Source of the DNA: JBPEWY01 sp052032225
Lineage (GTDB): Bacteria > Bacteroidota > Bacteroidia > Flavobacteriales > Flavobacteriaceae
Reading direction: 5' to 3'
DNA length: 41,417 nucleotides
NCBI GenBank assembly: GCA_052032225.1
Contig: JBPEWY010000053.1
Coordinates: 1 to 41,417, forward strand
In this document: positions 1-8,652 of the stretch, one piece after another
How the letters are laid out: each line of letters begins with the position of its first letter
Numbering within the stretch: the first letter of the stretch is position 1
Position numbers and translations under genes: made by a program
The notes under the pieces: model-generated
Told to the model about the DNA's origin: nothing
What the model saw: only the letters and a program-made list of their open reading frames with translations
Database searches by the model: none

Positions 1-645
1 TAGCCCGTTGAAATTTGGAACATCTTTCAAGAAAGGGTTTATTGAATCTGTCTTGCCAAGAAATATCCTACTATTCTTATCAAAAACCTTAAGTCCATAC
101 ACACCAGATTCATCTACTGAAAGGCTTACTCTGTCGATACCATGCTTATCATCAAGACCTAGATTTACCCGGTTTTTACCATTAATATTTATAACACCGT
201 AACCCGTTCTTTCTGTTCCATTTTCATCATTAATGATTAGCCCTGTTAAAGGACCTATTCTCTGACCAAAGCTTAAATCTGGCACGGGATTACCTAAAGC
301 AATTCTATCAAATCCTAAACTATCTAAAATTAAAATGCCATAATTGTCATTGCTGTACTCCTTATACCATTCCATGAACTCAGGCTCATAATTTTTTCCC
401 CAATTTTCCCAAACTTTGAGAGAATCAGTTCTTATTCGATTTTTTGCATTGGGTACAGGTGCTCCTATTAAAATTCTTTCATTGCCATTGTCATCTTGTA
501 TTACAATTCCCTTGGCATATATGATTTCATTTTTATTTGTTTTTATTTGCTTGAAAAAGCTAATTGTTAAGGCTATTGCCATAATTACCAGTACAGTTGT
601 CTGAATCTTCACAGTGCGTTCAAGTGAATTAATCCTTTTTTCCAT
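1..645 (-). CDS. Membrane-anchored repeat protein of unknown function (partial, C-terminus off left edge)
   Basis: I do not recognise this protein. The frame is open for 215 codons from ATG at 645 to the window edge, so the C-terminus is missing. The first ~13 residues are charged and helical, followed by one membrane segment (residues ~16-33); the rest should lie outside the cytoplasm. The exported part carries a short repeated pattern, an Asp-rich turn followed by Gly, Arg and a hydrophobic-Gly strand: DDNGNERILIGAPVP (about 50-64), DSLGFDRIALGNPVP (about 107-121), then DENGTERTGYG and DDKHGIDRVSLSVDESG. This suggests a repetitive beta structure. Its start overlaps the end of the upstream 65-residue gene by 17 bases, so the two are probably translated together. 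Confidence 0.75.
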   Translation of the reverse strand, partial: MEKRINSLERTVKIQTTVLVIMAIALTISFFKQIKTNKNEIIYAKGIVIQDDNGNERILIGAPVPNAKNRIRTDSLKVWENWGKNYEPEFMEWYKEYSNDNYGILILDSLGFDRIALGNPVPDLSFGQRIGPLTGLIINDENGTERTGYGVININGKNRVNLGLDDKHGIDRVSLSVDESGVYGLKVFDKNSRIFLGKTDSINPFLKDVPNFNGL

Positions 646-826
646 GTTTTTTGATTTTGTTTAGTTGTACTGTTTCTTTTTGGTTTTGCATCATTGTGTT
701 TTTAGAACAGTTAACTTGTACATTAAAAACCTTTATCAGTAAAAAGAACACCACTATGCAAAGCGACAGCGTAAAAATCCAGTGATATACCTGTACTTGT
801 TCTAATAGTTTTAGTCTTCTTTTCAT
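629..826 (-). CDS. Small single-pass membrane protein of unknown function
   Basis: This is a 65-residue protein with no family I recognise. Its plan is a short basic helical start (MKRRLKLLEQ), one membrane segment (about 17-35) and a polar Lys/Gln/Asn-rich tail of ~30 residues containing one Cys. The N-terminal plan resembles that of the downstream protein (MEKRINSLER, then a membrane helix), so the two may be related or may associate. It is the first gene of a two-gene unit; its stop lies 14 bases inside the next gene. A TAnnTTTG promoter element lies 34 bases upstream. It could be dismissed as a spurious short frame, but the overlap, the membrane helix and the promoter favour a real gene. 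Confidence 0.6.
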   Translation of the reverse strand: MKRRLKLLEQVQVYHWIFTLSLCIVVFFLLIKVFNVQVNCSKNTMMQNQKETVQLNKIKKHGKKD

Positions 827-859
827 TTTTAAAAGTTTTGAAGAATTTTATCTCCCAGG

Positions 860-867
860 CAAACATA
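860..867 (-). promoter_or_regulatory. Candidate -7 promoter element (TATGTTTG)
   Basis: Read on the minus strand this is TATGTTTG, matching the Bacteroidota -7 consensus TAnnTTTG. Transcription would start near 853-856, leaving a leader of about 27-30 bases before the 65-residue gene. I see no clear -33 TTTG partner. Confidence 0.45.
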
Positions 868-977
868 AATTGAGATTTCTAAAAAAAATGTGATATTTAT
901 TGGCCGATAGTCTCGTATCATTTTTTTGAGACTTTTTTATATTTCTATATTTATATCGAATTAAGTAAAGCTTTTTA

Positions 978-2084
978 ATGAATCCTGATTTTCATCCTAT
1001 TGTTAATGGCACTTATTTATTGTTAGCTATACAATTACTGCTTTTAGCCGGATTGCAGTTTTTTTATAGTGACAAGAAGCAATATGCATTGGCATTTATT
1101 TGCATGATTATGTCAATGTGGTTTTTTAGAAGGTTTTTCTGGGATATTTGGCATGAAAATCCCATGCTCATTATTTTAATAGGTGGTTATAAGGAAGTGT
1201 TTTTAGGACCATTGTTGTTTTTTCATTTAAGAATGAAATGGAAAAAAATAAGAACGAGAACCATCTTGATACATCTGGCCTTACCTATAGTTTTATATTT
1301 GAGATATATCATTTCACGAATATTTTTTCCAGAATTTTATGAAAGTACGAAGCTTATTGCCTCATGGACCTTACTTGTATATTTAATGTTGTCTTACTGG
1401 TTTTATATTGTGCTTGGTAGCTATGAGTTGCGGAACAGATTACAACCGGCTTTAGTTACAAAAGCTTATAAAAGAGTTCGTTTCTTTTTTTATTTCTTTT
1501 TCGCTTATCACCTAATTGCTATAACATGTTCATTTTTATCGCAAATAGCAGTTAAAATTTACCCGGATTCTGAATTTTGGATGTATTTAAATGGAACTAT
1601 AATCTATAATTTTCATTGGTACTTACAAACGCCTTATTTGATTCTTATCAGTATTTTCTTAATTGTTTATTCACTCAGCGAAACACCTTATTTTAAAAAG
1701 TTGTTTACTGCTAAAAATATTCTCAAAGAACCTATTTCGTATAAAGCAATAGGACCAATTTCAGAACGGATATCAGAAAAATTTTATAAAGAGAAGATTT
1801 TTACAAATACAGATTTAACTCTTGAACGCTCTCTCATTGAACTTAATATTTCTAAAAAAGAGTTAAGCATTTATTTGGCTCACAACAACTATGTTAATTT
1901 TTCAGAGTTCATAAATACGCTAAGAGTCAATGAATTTAAGCGTTTGATACAGGATCATAAAAACACTAAATATGATCTTGTGAGTATTGCTTTTATGGCA
2001 GGATTCAAATCAAAAGCAACCTTTTATAGAGTTTTTAAACAAATTGAAGGTGTTACACCTAATCAATTCATTAAATCTAAATAG
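978..2084 (+). CDS. Membrane-bound AraC-family transcriptional regulator
   Basis: The N-terminal ~235 residues form about seven hydrophobic segments (for example 12-30, 37-50, 63-82, 97-115, 127-147, 168-190, 217-232), and the last ~110 form an AraC-type double helix-turn-helix domain. The second helix-turn-helix is clear in IAFMAGFKSKATFYRVFK (about 337-354) followed by GVTPNQF, the signature end of the family. This layout is common in Bacteroidota, where such proteins are thought to sense a signal at the inner membrane and bind DNA while anchored. Targets are unknown; it converges on an alcohol dehydrogenase, which gives no firm clue. The start at 978 is the first Met before the first membrane segment. 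An inverted repeat AGTCTC/GAGACT (909-914, 928-933) lies upstream and may be regulatory. Confidence 0.9.
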   Translation: MNPDFHPIVNGTYLLLAIQLLLLAGLQFFYSDKKQYALAFICMIMSMWFFRRFFWDIWHENPMLIILIGGYKEVFLGPLLFFHLRMKWKKIRTRTILIHLALPIVLYLRYIISRIFFPEFYESTKLIASWTLLVYLMLSYWFYIVLGSYELRNRLQPALVTKAYKRVRFFFYFFFAYHLIAITCSFLSQIAVKIYPDSEFWMYLNGTIIYNFHWYLQTPYLILISIFLIVYSLSETPYFKKLFTAKNILKEPISYKAIGPISERISEKFYKEKIFTNTDLTLERSLIELNISKKELSIYLAHNNYVNFSEFINTLRVNEFKRLIQDHKNTKYDLVSIAFMAGFKSKATFYRVFKQIEGVTPNQFIKSK

Positions 2085-2144
2085 ATTAAAAAATTTGTAA
2101 CTTCTATTTATTATCTCTAAAAGAAGAAGAATACCTTAACGTAA

Positions 2145-3200
2145 TTAATCTTTTAAAGACTTCATATCTATAACAAATCGGTACTTAACATCACTTTTTA
2201 GCATGCGTTCATAGGCATGATTTATATCTTGCATGTTAATTATTTCTATATCCGACGTGATATTGTGCTTACCACAAAAATCTAGCAACTCTTGTGTTTC
2301 GGCAATACCTCCAATTAACGATCCTGCTACAGCTTTACGTCCCATAATTAATGGTACGGTTACCAACATTGGATCTAACGGGCCTAAATAGCCTACTACA
2401 ACCAATGTGCCGTCTGTTGCTAAAGTTGTTATATACGGATTTATATCGTGCTCATAAGGAACGGTATCTATAATAACATTAAAACGCCCCATGGCATTTT
2501 CCATTTGTTGCGCATCGGTAGATAGTATAATTTCATCAGCACCTAACGCTTTTGCATCGTTAATTTTATTGGCAGATCGGGTAAATAGCGTAACATGAGC
2601 TCCTAATGCGTGTGCTAACTTTAAAGCCATATGCCCCAAGCCTCCTAAACCCACTACAGCTACTTTACTATTGCTGTCAACATTCCAATGTCGTAAAGGA
2701 GACCACGTTGTAATCCCGGCGCAAAGCACAGGAGCAACAGCAGCTAAATCTAAATTTTCAGGTACACGTAACACAAAATCTTCATCAACAACAATAGTTT
2801 CAGAGTAGCCACCGTGTGTATTAGTATTTAAATACGTATCAAAACCTCCGTACGTACCAACCCATTCCGGACAATACTGCTCTAAGTTATTTTTACAATT
2901 GTTGCAAGACCTGCAAGAGTCAACTAAACATCCAACGGCTACTAAATCTCCTGGTTTATACTTGTTTACTTCTTCTCCTATTTGCAGAACTTTACCAACT
3001 ATTTCATGCCCCGGAACTACCGGATATTGAGTCATGCCCCAATCATTTCTGGCAAAATGCAGATCAGAATGGCATACTCCACAATACAAAATATCTATTT
3101 CTACATCTTTGGCAGTAACAAACCTTCTATTAATGGTAAGCTGTTTTAAATCGGCATTGGCAGACTCTGTTCCATAGGCCTTAATTTCTTTTGTTTTCAT
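2145..3200 (-). CDS. Zinc-dependent NAD(P)-dependent alcohol dehydrogenase
   Basis: A 351-residue medium-chain dehydrogenase of the cinnamyl-alcohol/YahK-like group, expected to interconvert aldehydes and primary alcohols in the cytoplasm. Catalytic zinc ligands are visible as Cys40 (in CGVCHSD), His65 with Glu66 (PGHE) and Cys160. The structural zinc site is complete: Cys96, Cys99, Cys102 and Cys110 with the usual 2-2-7 spacing. The Rossmann motif is GLGGLG at 184-189. Length is normal and no key residue is missing. It stands alone, convergent with the AraC gene and divergent from the TetR/exporter block across a 167-base gap; the TetR protein might therefore also act here, but that is inference. 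The exact substrate cannot be read from the sequence. Confidence 0.93.
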   Translation of the reverse strand: MKTKEIKAYGTESANADLKQLTINRRFVTAKDVEIDILYCGVCHSDLHFARNDWGMTQYPVVPGHEIVGKVLQIGEEVNKYKPGDLVAVGCLVDSCRSCNNCKNNLEQYCPEWVGTYGGFDTYLNTNTHGGYSETIVVDEDFVLRVPENLDLAAVAPVLCAGITTWSPLRHWNVDSNSKVAVVGLGGLGHMALKLAHALGAHVTLFTRSANKINDAKALGADEIILSTDAQQMENAMGRFNVIIDTVPYEHDINPYITTLATDGTLVVVGYLGPLDPMLVTVPLIMGRKAVAGSLIGGIAETQELLDFCGKHNITSDIEIINMQDINHAYERMLKSDVKYRFVIDMKSLKD

Positions 3201-3341
3201 GGTAAGACGATTTCTTTAAAGGTACAAAATCTAATCCAAGAATTAATTTTTTGTCCTTGATAATCAGTCTGTTAAATTGTTTGTCATAAAAAAGCATATC
3301 ATAAACATTTGTTAAAATCTCAAAATTAATAGTATTACTAT

Positions 3342-3349
3342 TATATTTG
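3342..3349 (+). promoter_or_regulatory. -7 promoter element of the TetR/exporter operon (TATATTTG)
   Basis: TATATTTG is an exact match to TAnnTTTG. Transcription would start near 3354, 14 bases before ATG 3368. This decides the start of the TetR gene: an in-frame TTG at 3347 lies inside the promoter element and would be upstream of the transcript. Confidence 0.6.
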
Positions 3350-3367
3350 CAATCAAAATTTGTGAAA

Positions 3368-4042
3368 ATGAAAAAACTGCTTGCAAATTTAAAGATTGCG
3401 GTTCCTTCAGAAATTTATATTAAAGACCCTGAGTCTTCTGCTTTGGGTAAAAAAATTATTAAGCATAGCATAGAACTTATAGACCAGCTTGGGTTTGATA
3501 ATTTTACCTTTAAAAAATTAGGAATTGCCATAGGCTCTAACGAGAGTTCTATATACAGGTATTTTGAGAGTAAGCACAAGCTCCTACTCTACTTGTCTTC
3601 TTGGTATTGGGCTTGGATAGAGTATCAGGTTGTTTTTGAAACTCACAACCTTTCTAATCCAACAGAGAAATTAAAAAAAGCCATACAGATAATTACAAGA
3701 ACTGTAGAAGAAGATTCTGATTTTTCGCATATAAACGAAGTAAAGCTTAACAGAATTATTATTAACGAAAATTCTAAGTCTTTTTTAACCAAAGAAGTAG
3801 ATCAAGAAAACAAAAACGGTTATTTTATTATTTATAAAGGTTTAGTTAAACGATTAAGCCAAATGATTGCAGAAATAAATACCAATTATAAATATCCATT
3901 AAGTTTAGCCAGCACCATTGTAGAAGGCAGCTTACATCAGCACTTTTTAAAAGATCATTTTAAAACCATTACTAATTGTAACGAGCAAGTTACACCAACA
4001 CACTTTTTTACAAATTTGGCTTTACAAGCTATTAAACAATAA
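3368..4042 (+). CDS. TetR/AcrR-family transcriptional regulator
   Basis: A 224-residue protein with an N-terminal TetR helix-turn-helix: IELIDQLGFDNFTFKKLG, then SNESSIYRYFESKHKLL, about residues 37-80. The C-terminal helical part, which would bind ligand and form the dimer, is not recognisably like any characterised regulator. The ATG at 3368 is chosen over an in-frame TTG at 3347 because the TTG falls inside a promoter element. The gene ends three bases before the ABC transporter gene, so it is almost certainly the first gene of the exporter operon and likely regulates it, as is usual for TetR proteins next to efflux genes. That regulatory role is inference. Confidence 0.88.
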   Translation: MKKLLANLKIAVPSEIYIKDPESSALGKKIIKHSIELIDQLGFDNFTFKKLGIAIGSNESSIYRYFESKHKLLLYLSSWYWAWIEYQVVFETHNLSNPTEKLKKAIQIITRTVEEDSDFSHINEVKLNRIIINENSKSFLTKEVDQENKNGYFIIYKGLVKRLSQMIAEINTNYKYPLSLASTIVEGSLHQHFLKDHFKTITNCNEQVTPTHFFTNLALQAIKQ

Positions 4043-4045
4043 TAT

Positions 4046-5707
4046 ATGGCTTCTAAAACAATGACTCCCTGGCAACGTTTTATTGGATTAGTTACTTTAG
4101 AGCGGAAAGATATTTTTCAGGTTTTTTATTACGCTATTTTCTCCGGTATTGTCTCTCTTTCATTACCCTTAGGTATTCAGGCAATTATAAACCTAATTCA
4201 AGGAGCCGAAGTTTCGTCCGGATGGGTTGTTCTGGTTATTTTAGTTACCTTAGGTGTAGGTTTTTCTGGGGCATTACAGCTAATGCAGCTTAGAATTATA
4301 GAAACCTTACAGCAACGTATATTTACGCGTTCTTCTTTTGAGCTTAGTTATAGGTTTCCAAAAATAAAGATGCATGAGCTCAGAAATTATTACCCGCCGG
4401 AGCTTGCTAACAGATTTTTTGATACACTAAACGTACAAAAAGCATTTGCAAAAATTTTAGTAGATGTGCCGGCAGCACTTTTACAAATAATATTTGCGTT
4501 AATACTGTTATCTTTTTACCACCCGTTTTTTATAGTGTTTGGCATTTTACTGCTATTGTTAATTTATGTGGTATTTAAGTTTACGGCAGAAAAAGGATTA
4601 TTAACCAGTTTAGAAGAATCTAAAAATAAGTATAAAGTAGCGCACTGGATTCAAGAAATAGCACGCGCAGTAGTTAGTTTTAAACTTTCTGGCAAAACAG
4701 CATTAGCACTCACTAAAAACGATCTTTTAGTTACAGATTATTTAAAAGCACGCGAGAGCCATTTTAAAATTTTAATGCTTCAGTTTATACAAATGATTGG
4801 CTTTAAGGTAGTTGTTACAGCCGGATTACTTTTAATTGGTGGAGCTTTAGTGTTAAATCAAGAAATGAACATTGGGCAGTTTGTAGCTGCAGAAATTATT
4901 ATACTATTGGTAATTGCCTCTGTAGAGAAACTAATACTTTCTTTAGAATCTTTTTATGATGTATTAACCTCAATAGAAAAAATTGGACAGGTTGTAGACA
5001 AAGATTTAGAGTACCAAGATGGCGAAAAGCCCATAATAAATGAAAACTTTACAGTTGTATTAGATAAAGCTTCATATAAAGTACCAAACCGTTTTCAACC
5101 TATTTTAGATAATGTTTCGTTAGAAATAACTAAAGATAGTAGAATACTAATTCAAGGAGAAAACGGCTCCGGTAAATCAAGCCTACTACGTTTAATTGCA
5201 GGTGTTATAGAGCCAACTTCCGGAACGGTACTTGTAAACAATGTTGCACTTTCAGGTATTCATTTAAATTATTATAGATCTCACTTAGGATTATCATTAG
5301 CCGAAGAGACTCCTTTTGAAGGCTCTATTCGTGAAAACATTACATTTGGTGATACTACAATTACAGACGAAGATATAATTTGGGCTTTCGAGAAGGTGGG
5401 CCTACTCCCCTTTTTAAAAGAACAACCTAAAGGGCTAAGCACAATGCTTTTCCCAGAAGGCAGACAAACATCGTATACCATTGCTAAAAAATTAGTATTG
5501 GCACGTGCCATTGTAAAAAAACCTAAAATTTTATTGTTAGAAGACGCTTTAAGTCAGTTTAATGAAAAAGAAGCACAAGAGATTATAGACTTTTTAGTAA
5601 AGCCGGAGAACCCTTGGGCTTTAATTGCGGTAAGTTCTAATCCGTATTGGAAAAACAAATGTAAAACAGTTATAACCCTAAAAAATGGGGCAATAATAAA
5701 GCGTTAA
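4046..5707 (+). CDS. ABC exporter subunit (membrane domain fused to a degenerate ATPase domain), type I secretion-like
   Basis: A 553-residue half-transporter: about 300 residues of membrane domain (helices near 26-50, 58-80, 138-160, 160-180, 252-272, 277-297) and a nucleotide-binding domain from ~335. Walker A is intact (GENGSGKSS, 371-379). The other ATPase motifs are not canonical by my alignment: the Q-loop Gln position is Ala419 (before PFEGSIRENI), LSGGQ is replaced by TSYTI (475-479), the Walker B Asp-Glu is reversed to Glu499-Asp500, and the H-loop His position falls in VSSNP (529-533). The domain could therefore bind ATP but hydrolyse it poorly, or use other residues. No N-terminal peptidase domain is present. 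It is followed by HlyD-like and TolC-like genes, so an envelope-spanning exporter is the natural reading. The substrate is unknown. Confidence 0.88.
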   Translation: MASKTMTPWQRFIGLVTLERKDIFQVFYYAIFSGIVSLSLPLGIQAIINLIQGAEVSSGWVVLVILVTLGVGFSGALQLMQLRIIETLQQRIFTRSSFELSYRFPKIKMHELRNYYPPELANRFFDTLNVQKAFAKILVDVPAALLQIIFALILLSFYHPFFIVFGILLLLLIYVVFKFTAEKGLLTSLEESKNKYKVAHWIQEIARAVVSFKLSGKTALALTKNDLLVTDYLKARESHFKILMLQFIQMIGFKVVVTAGLLLIGGALVLNQEMNIGQFVAAEIIILLVIASVEKLILSLESFYDVLTSIEKIGQVVDKDLEYQDGEKPIINENFTVVLDKASYKVPNRFQPILDNVSLEITKDSRILIQGENGSGKSSLLRLIAGVIEPTSGTVLVNNVALSGIHLNYYRSHLGLSLAEETPFEGSIRENITFGDTTITDEDIIWAFEKVGLLPFLKEQPKGLSTMLFPEGRQTSYTIAKKLVLARAIVKKPKILLLEDALSQFNEKEAQEIIDFLVKPENPWALIAVSSNPYWKNKCKTVITLKNGAIIKR

Positions 5708-5713
5708 AGAACT

Positions 5714-7060
5714 ATGCTAAATATATCTCATAATACAGTCGGAAAAAACATGCCTTTACACCAGTATGTGTCAGGAAGGCTTGTTTTAAACAAAAGCTAC
5801 TACAAGCAGCTTAACAGATTTTTATTGGTGTTTTCAGGCATAATTATAATCATGCTTTTTTTGCCATGGACACAAAATATTGCCGGAAGAGGTCAGGTAA
5901 CTACACTCCTACCCAGTCAAAGACCCCAAACCATACAATCTCCTATACCCGGTAAAATAGAAGAATGGTATGTACAAGAAGGAGATTTTGTAAAAAAAGG
6001 AGATACTATTATTAGAATTTCTGAAATTAAAAGTGATTATTTTGATGCAAATTTGGTTGAGCGTACACAAAGTCAGCTTCAAGCTAAAGCCCAATCGGTT
6101 AATGCTTATAAAGAAAAAGTAAACGCACTACAGCGCCAAATAGTTGCTTTAAATAAAGAACAAAAACTAAAGTTAGAGCAAGCTCAAAATAAACTTGCGC
6201 AAGCAAAGCTTAAGGTTGTTAGTGATAGCATAGACTTAGAAGCTGCAAAAACAAATGCTACCATTTTTGAGCGTCAGTACAACCGTACAGTTACACTACA
6301 GGAAGAAGGAATAAAATCTGTGAAAGATGTAGAAAATATGCGCTTAAAATACCAAGAAGCACAAGCAAAACTTATTGCTCAAGAAAACAAGTTGTTGGCT
6401 TCTAAAAACGATGTTATAAATGCAAGGGTAGAACTTTCAAGATTAGAAGCTGAATACGCCGATAAGATTGCTAAAGCACAAAGTGATATGTACACGGCGC
6501 AATCAAACCAATTTGATGCTTCTGCTCAAGTTACCAAACTAGAAAATACCTATACCAATTATAAAGTTAGAAGTAATTTGTACTACATAACAGCCCCTCA
6601 AGATGGTTACATAAATAAAGCCATAAAATCCGGTATTGGAGAGACCTTTAAAGAAGGCGACAAATTAGTTGGTATTATGCCGGCAAAATATCAACTGGCC
6701 GTAGAAACCTACATTGCTCCTATTGATTTACCTTTAATTCATATCGGCGAAAAAGTTAGAGTACAGTTTGATGGCTGGCCGGCAATTGTATTTAGCGGAT
6801 GGCCCAACGTATCGTATGGTACTTACGGAGCAAAAATTGTTGCCATAGAGAATTTTATTAGTGATAACGGTAAGTATAGAGTTTTGTTAGCTCCCGATCC
6901 GGATGATCATCCTTGGCCTGAGGCTATTAGAGTTGGTTCTGGAGCAAGAACTATAGCATTACTTAACGATGTGCCTATTTGGTACGAGCTCTGGCGAAAG
7001 CTAAATGGTTTCCCGCCTGAGTATTATGTTCCTAAAAATAACCAAACACAAAAAAAGTAA
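5714..7060 (+). CDS. HlyD-family periplasmic adaptor (membrane fusion protein)
   Basis: A 448-residue adaptor that would link the ABC protein to the TolC-like channel. One membrane segment lies at about 35-52 after a cytoplasmic N-terminus. The first half of a lipoyl-like domain is at ~72-103 (IQSPIPGKIEEWYVQEGDFV), a long coiled-coil hairpin rich in Lys, Gln, Ala and Glu spans ~110-285, and the second lipoyl half is near 292-325 (ITAPQDGYINKAIKSGIGE). The rest is the beta-barrel part and a C-terminal tail reaching the periplasm. Length is typical. It starts six bases after the ABC gene and ends three bases before the TolC gene, which fits a single operon. Confidence 0.9.
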   Translation: MLNISHNTVGKNMPLHQYVSGRLVLNKSYYKQLNRFLLVFSGIIIIMLFLPWTQNIAGRGQVTTLLPSQRPQTIQSPIPGKIEEWYVQEGDFVKKGDTIIRISEIKSDYFDANLVERTQSQLQAKAQSVNAYKEKVNALQRQIVALNKEQKLKLEQAQNKLAQAKLKVVSDSIDLEAAKTNATIFERQYNRTVTLQEEGIKSVKDVENMRLKYQEAQAKLIAQENKLLASKNDVINARVELSRLEAEYADKIAKAQSDMYTAQSNQFDASAQVTKLENTYTNYKVRSNLYYITAPQDGYINKAIKSGIGETFKEGDKLVGIMPAKYQLAVETYIAPIDLPLIHIGEKVRVQFDGWPAIVFSGWPNVSYGTYGAKIVAIENFISDNGKYRVLLAPDPDDHPWPEAIRVGSGARTIALLNDVPIWYELWRKLNGFPPEYYVPKNNQTQKK

Positions 7061-7063
7061 GTT

Positions 7064-8464
7064 ATGCGTTCTTTTATACTCGCATTCGTATTACTTATTC
7101 CAGCTTTAAGTTTTGCCCAAGAAACTAATTTAAACGTGCTGCCATTTGCAGAATATATGGGGTATGTAAAAGCATATCATCCGTTAGTAAAGCAAGCAAA
7201 TTTACAGTTGTCTGAAGGGCAAGCAAAGCTCATGAAAGCCAGAGGTGCGTTTGATCCTAAGCTGGAAGTAGATTATGCTCGTAAAAAATTTAAAGACACC
7301 GAGTATTTTGATAAGCTGAATGCTACTTTTAAAATTCCTACATGGTATGGTGTAGAATTAAAAGCCAATTTTGAAGAAAATGAAGGTGCTTTTTTAAACC
7401 CCGAGGCAAATTTACCAGAAGATGGTCTTTACAGTGTGGGGGTTTCTGTAGCGCTTGCAAAAGGACTGCTTATAAACCAAAGAATGGCAGTTTTAAAACA
7501 AGCAAAACTATTTACAAAACAAATGCAAGCAGAGCAGCAACTTGCAGTTAACAATACATTATACCAAGCTGCTTTAGCATATTTTAAGTGGTTAAGACAT
7601 TATAATGAAAAACAGGTTTACACAACATTTTTACAAAATGCACAAATACGTTTTAATGCAGTAAAAAAAAGCTTTGAAAACGGAGACAAACCGGCTGTAG
7701 ATACTTTAGAAGCCTACATAGCTGTAAGCAACAGAAAGCTTGATTTAGAAAAAGCTACAATAACATACACAAAAGCAACCCTGGCGGTCTCTAACTATCT
7801 ATGGTTAGAAAATAATGTTCCGGTAGAGTTAGCACCGAATGTTATACCGGAAAACGTATCTGAAAATCAAATTAATAATACATTACAGGTGTCTGAAATA
7901 GCTGTAGATACTTTTTCTGTAGATGAGCACCCAAAAATTAGAACACTAGATTTTAAGTATAAAAACTTAACTATAGAGAAACGGTTAATGTTAAACAACC
8001 TTTTACCGGAAGTTAATTTAGAATACAATTTTCTTAGCGAAACCCCAGAAGCTGTTAGAAGTTTCAGTACATCGGCATACAAAAGCGGATTGAGCATTAG
8101 ATTTCCAATATTTTTACGTAAAGAACGCGCCAACTTAAAATTAGCAAACTTAAAACTCAGAGATACAGAATTTGCCATTGCTTTCACAAAAACTACACTA
8201 CAAAACAAGCTCAATGCTGTATCACAAGAGTTAAGCTCTCTAAAACGTCAAAATCAACTTGTAAATACTATTGTATTAGATTATGAGCAATTATTAAAAG
8301 CCGAAGAAAGAAAGTTTTCTATAGGTGAAAGCTCATTGTTTTTAGTTAATTCTAGAGAAGTAAAATTAATAGAAGCCAAACTAAAAGCTTTACAAGTACA
8401 AAACATGTTGTTTGACACTAAAGCTAAGCTGTTTAATACAATGGCTACCCAAATAAATCCGTAA
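7064..8464 (+). CDS. TolC-family outer membrane efflux protein
   Basis: A 466-residue protein with a cleavable signal peptide (MRSFILAFVLLIPALSFAQ, cut after residue ~18). It is rich in long amphipathic helices with Gln, Lys, Ala and Leu, including the typical LPEVNLEYNF region near 313-322, and repeats the two-fold helix/strand plan of TolC proteins. It should form the trimeric outer membrane channel of the exporter. It is the last gene of the block starting at 3368. It is more divergent from classical TolC than the adaptor is from HlyD, but the signal peptide, helix pattern, size and position agree. A small hairpin follows at 8474-8493. Confidence 0.87.
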   Translation: MRSFILAFVLLIPALSFAQETNLNVLPFAEYMGYVKAYHPLVKQANLQLSEGQAKLMKARGAFDPKLEVDYARKKFKDTEYFDKLNATFKIPTWYGVELKANFEENEGAFLNPEANLPEDGLYSVGVSVALAKGLLINQRMAVLKQAKLFTKQMQAEQQLAVNNTLYQAALAYFKWLRHYNEKQVYTTFLQNAQIRFNAVKKSFENGDKPAVDTLEAYIAVSNRKLDLEKATITYTKATLAVSNYLWLENNVPVELAPNVIPENVSENQINNTLQVSEIAVDTFSVDEHPKIRTLDFKYKNLTIEKRLMLNNLLPEVNLEYNFLSETPEAVRSFSTSAYKSGLSIRFPIFLRKERANLKLANLKLRDTEFAIAFTKTTLQNKLNAVSQELSSLKRQNQLVNTIVLDYEQLLKAEERKFSIGESSLFLVNSREVKLIEAKLKALQVQNMLFDTKAKLFNTMATQINP

Positions 8465-8473
8465 CTGAACTTT

Positions 8474-8493
8474 TGTCATCAGTAAAAATGACA
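8474..8493 (+). terminator. Weak hairpin after the exporter operon
   Basis: TGTCAT (8474-8479) pairs with ATGACA (8488-8493) across an 8-base loop, 10 bases past the TolC stop. There is no T-run behind it, so it is a weak terminator candidate or an RNA 3' end stabiliser. Confidence 0.3.
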
Positions 8494-8575
8494 CAAATTC
8501 ATTGTGAAAACTGCAAAAATTTCATTGATTTCTTAATAAAAATTTAAAAAGGGTTGTCTTTTTTTAAAGATGATG

Positions 8576-8606
8576 TTTTGGCATTTAATTTGCCTAATTA
8601 TGATTG
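8576..8606 (+). promoter_or_regulatory. Candidate promoter of the small heat-shock gene
   Basis: TTTTG (8576-8580) is followed after 18 bases by TATGATTG (8599-8606), one mismatch from TAnnTTTG. Transcription would start near 8611, about 40 bases before the ATG. A GGCA/TGCC dyad (8580-8594) sits in the spacer and could be an operator, but it is short. Confidence 0.35.
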
Positions 8607-8652
8607 TAACATTGTTATTTGAATTAATGTCTAACTAAAAATTTTTTTAACT

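Noticed and set aside
909..933. AGTCTC/GAGACT inverted repeat as terminator or operator
   Set aside because: Only six pairs with a 13-base loop; it is mentioned with the AraC gene but does not support a separate feature.
3347..3367. TTG start extending the TetR protein by seven residues
   Set aside because: The TTG is part of the TATATTTG promoter element, so it would lie upstream of the transcript; ATG 3368 gives a normal TetR N-terminus.
4046..8464. Bacteriocin or RTX toxin secretion system
   Set aside because: No toxin, immunity gene, precursor peptide or peptidase domain is visible nearby; only the transport parts are supported.
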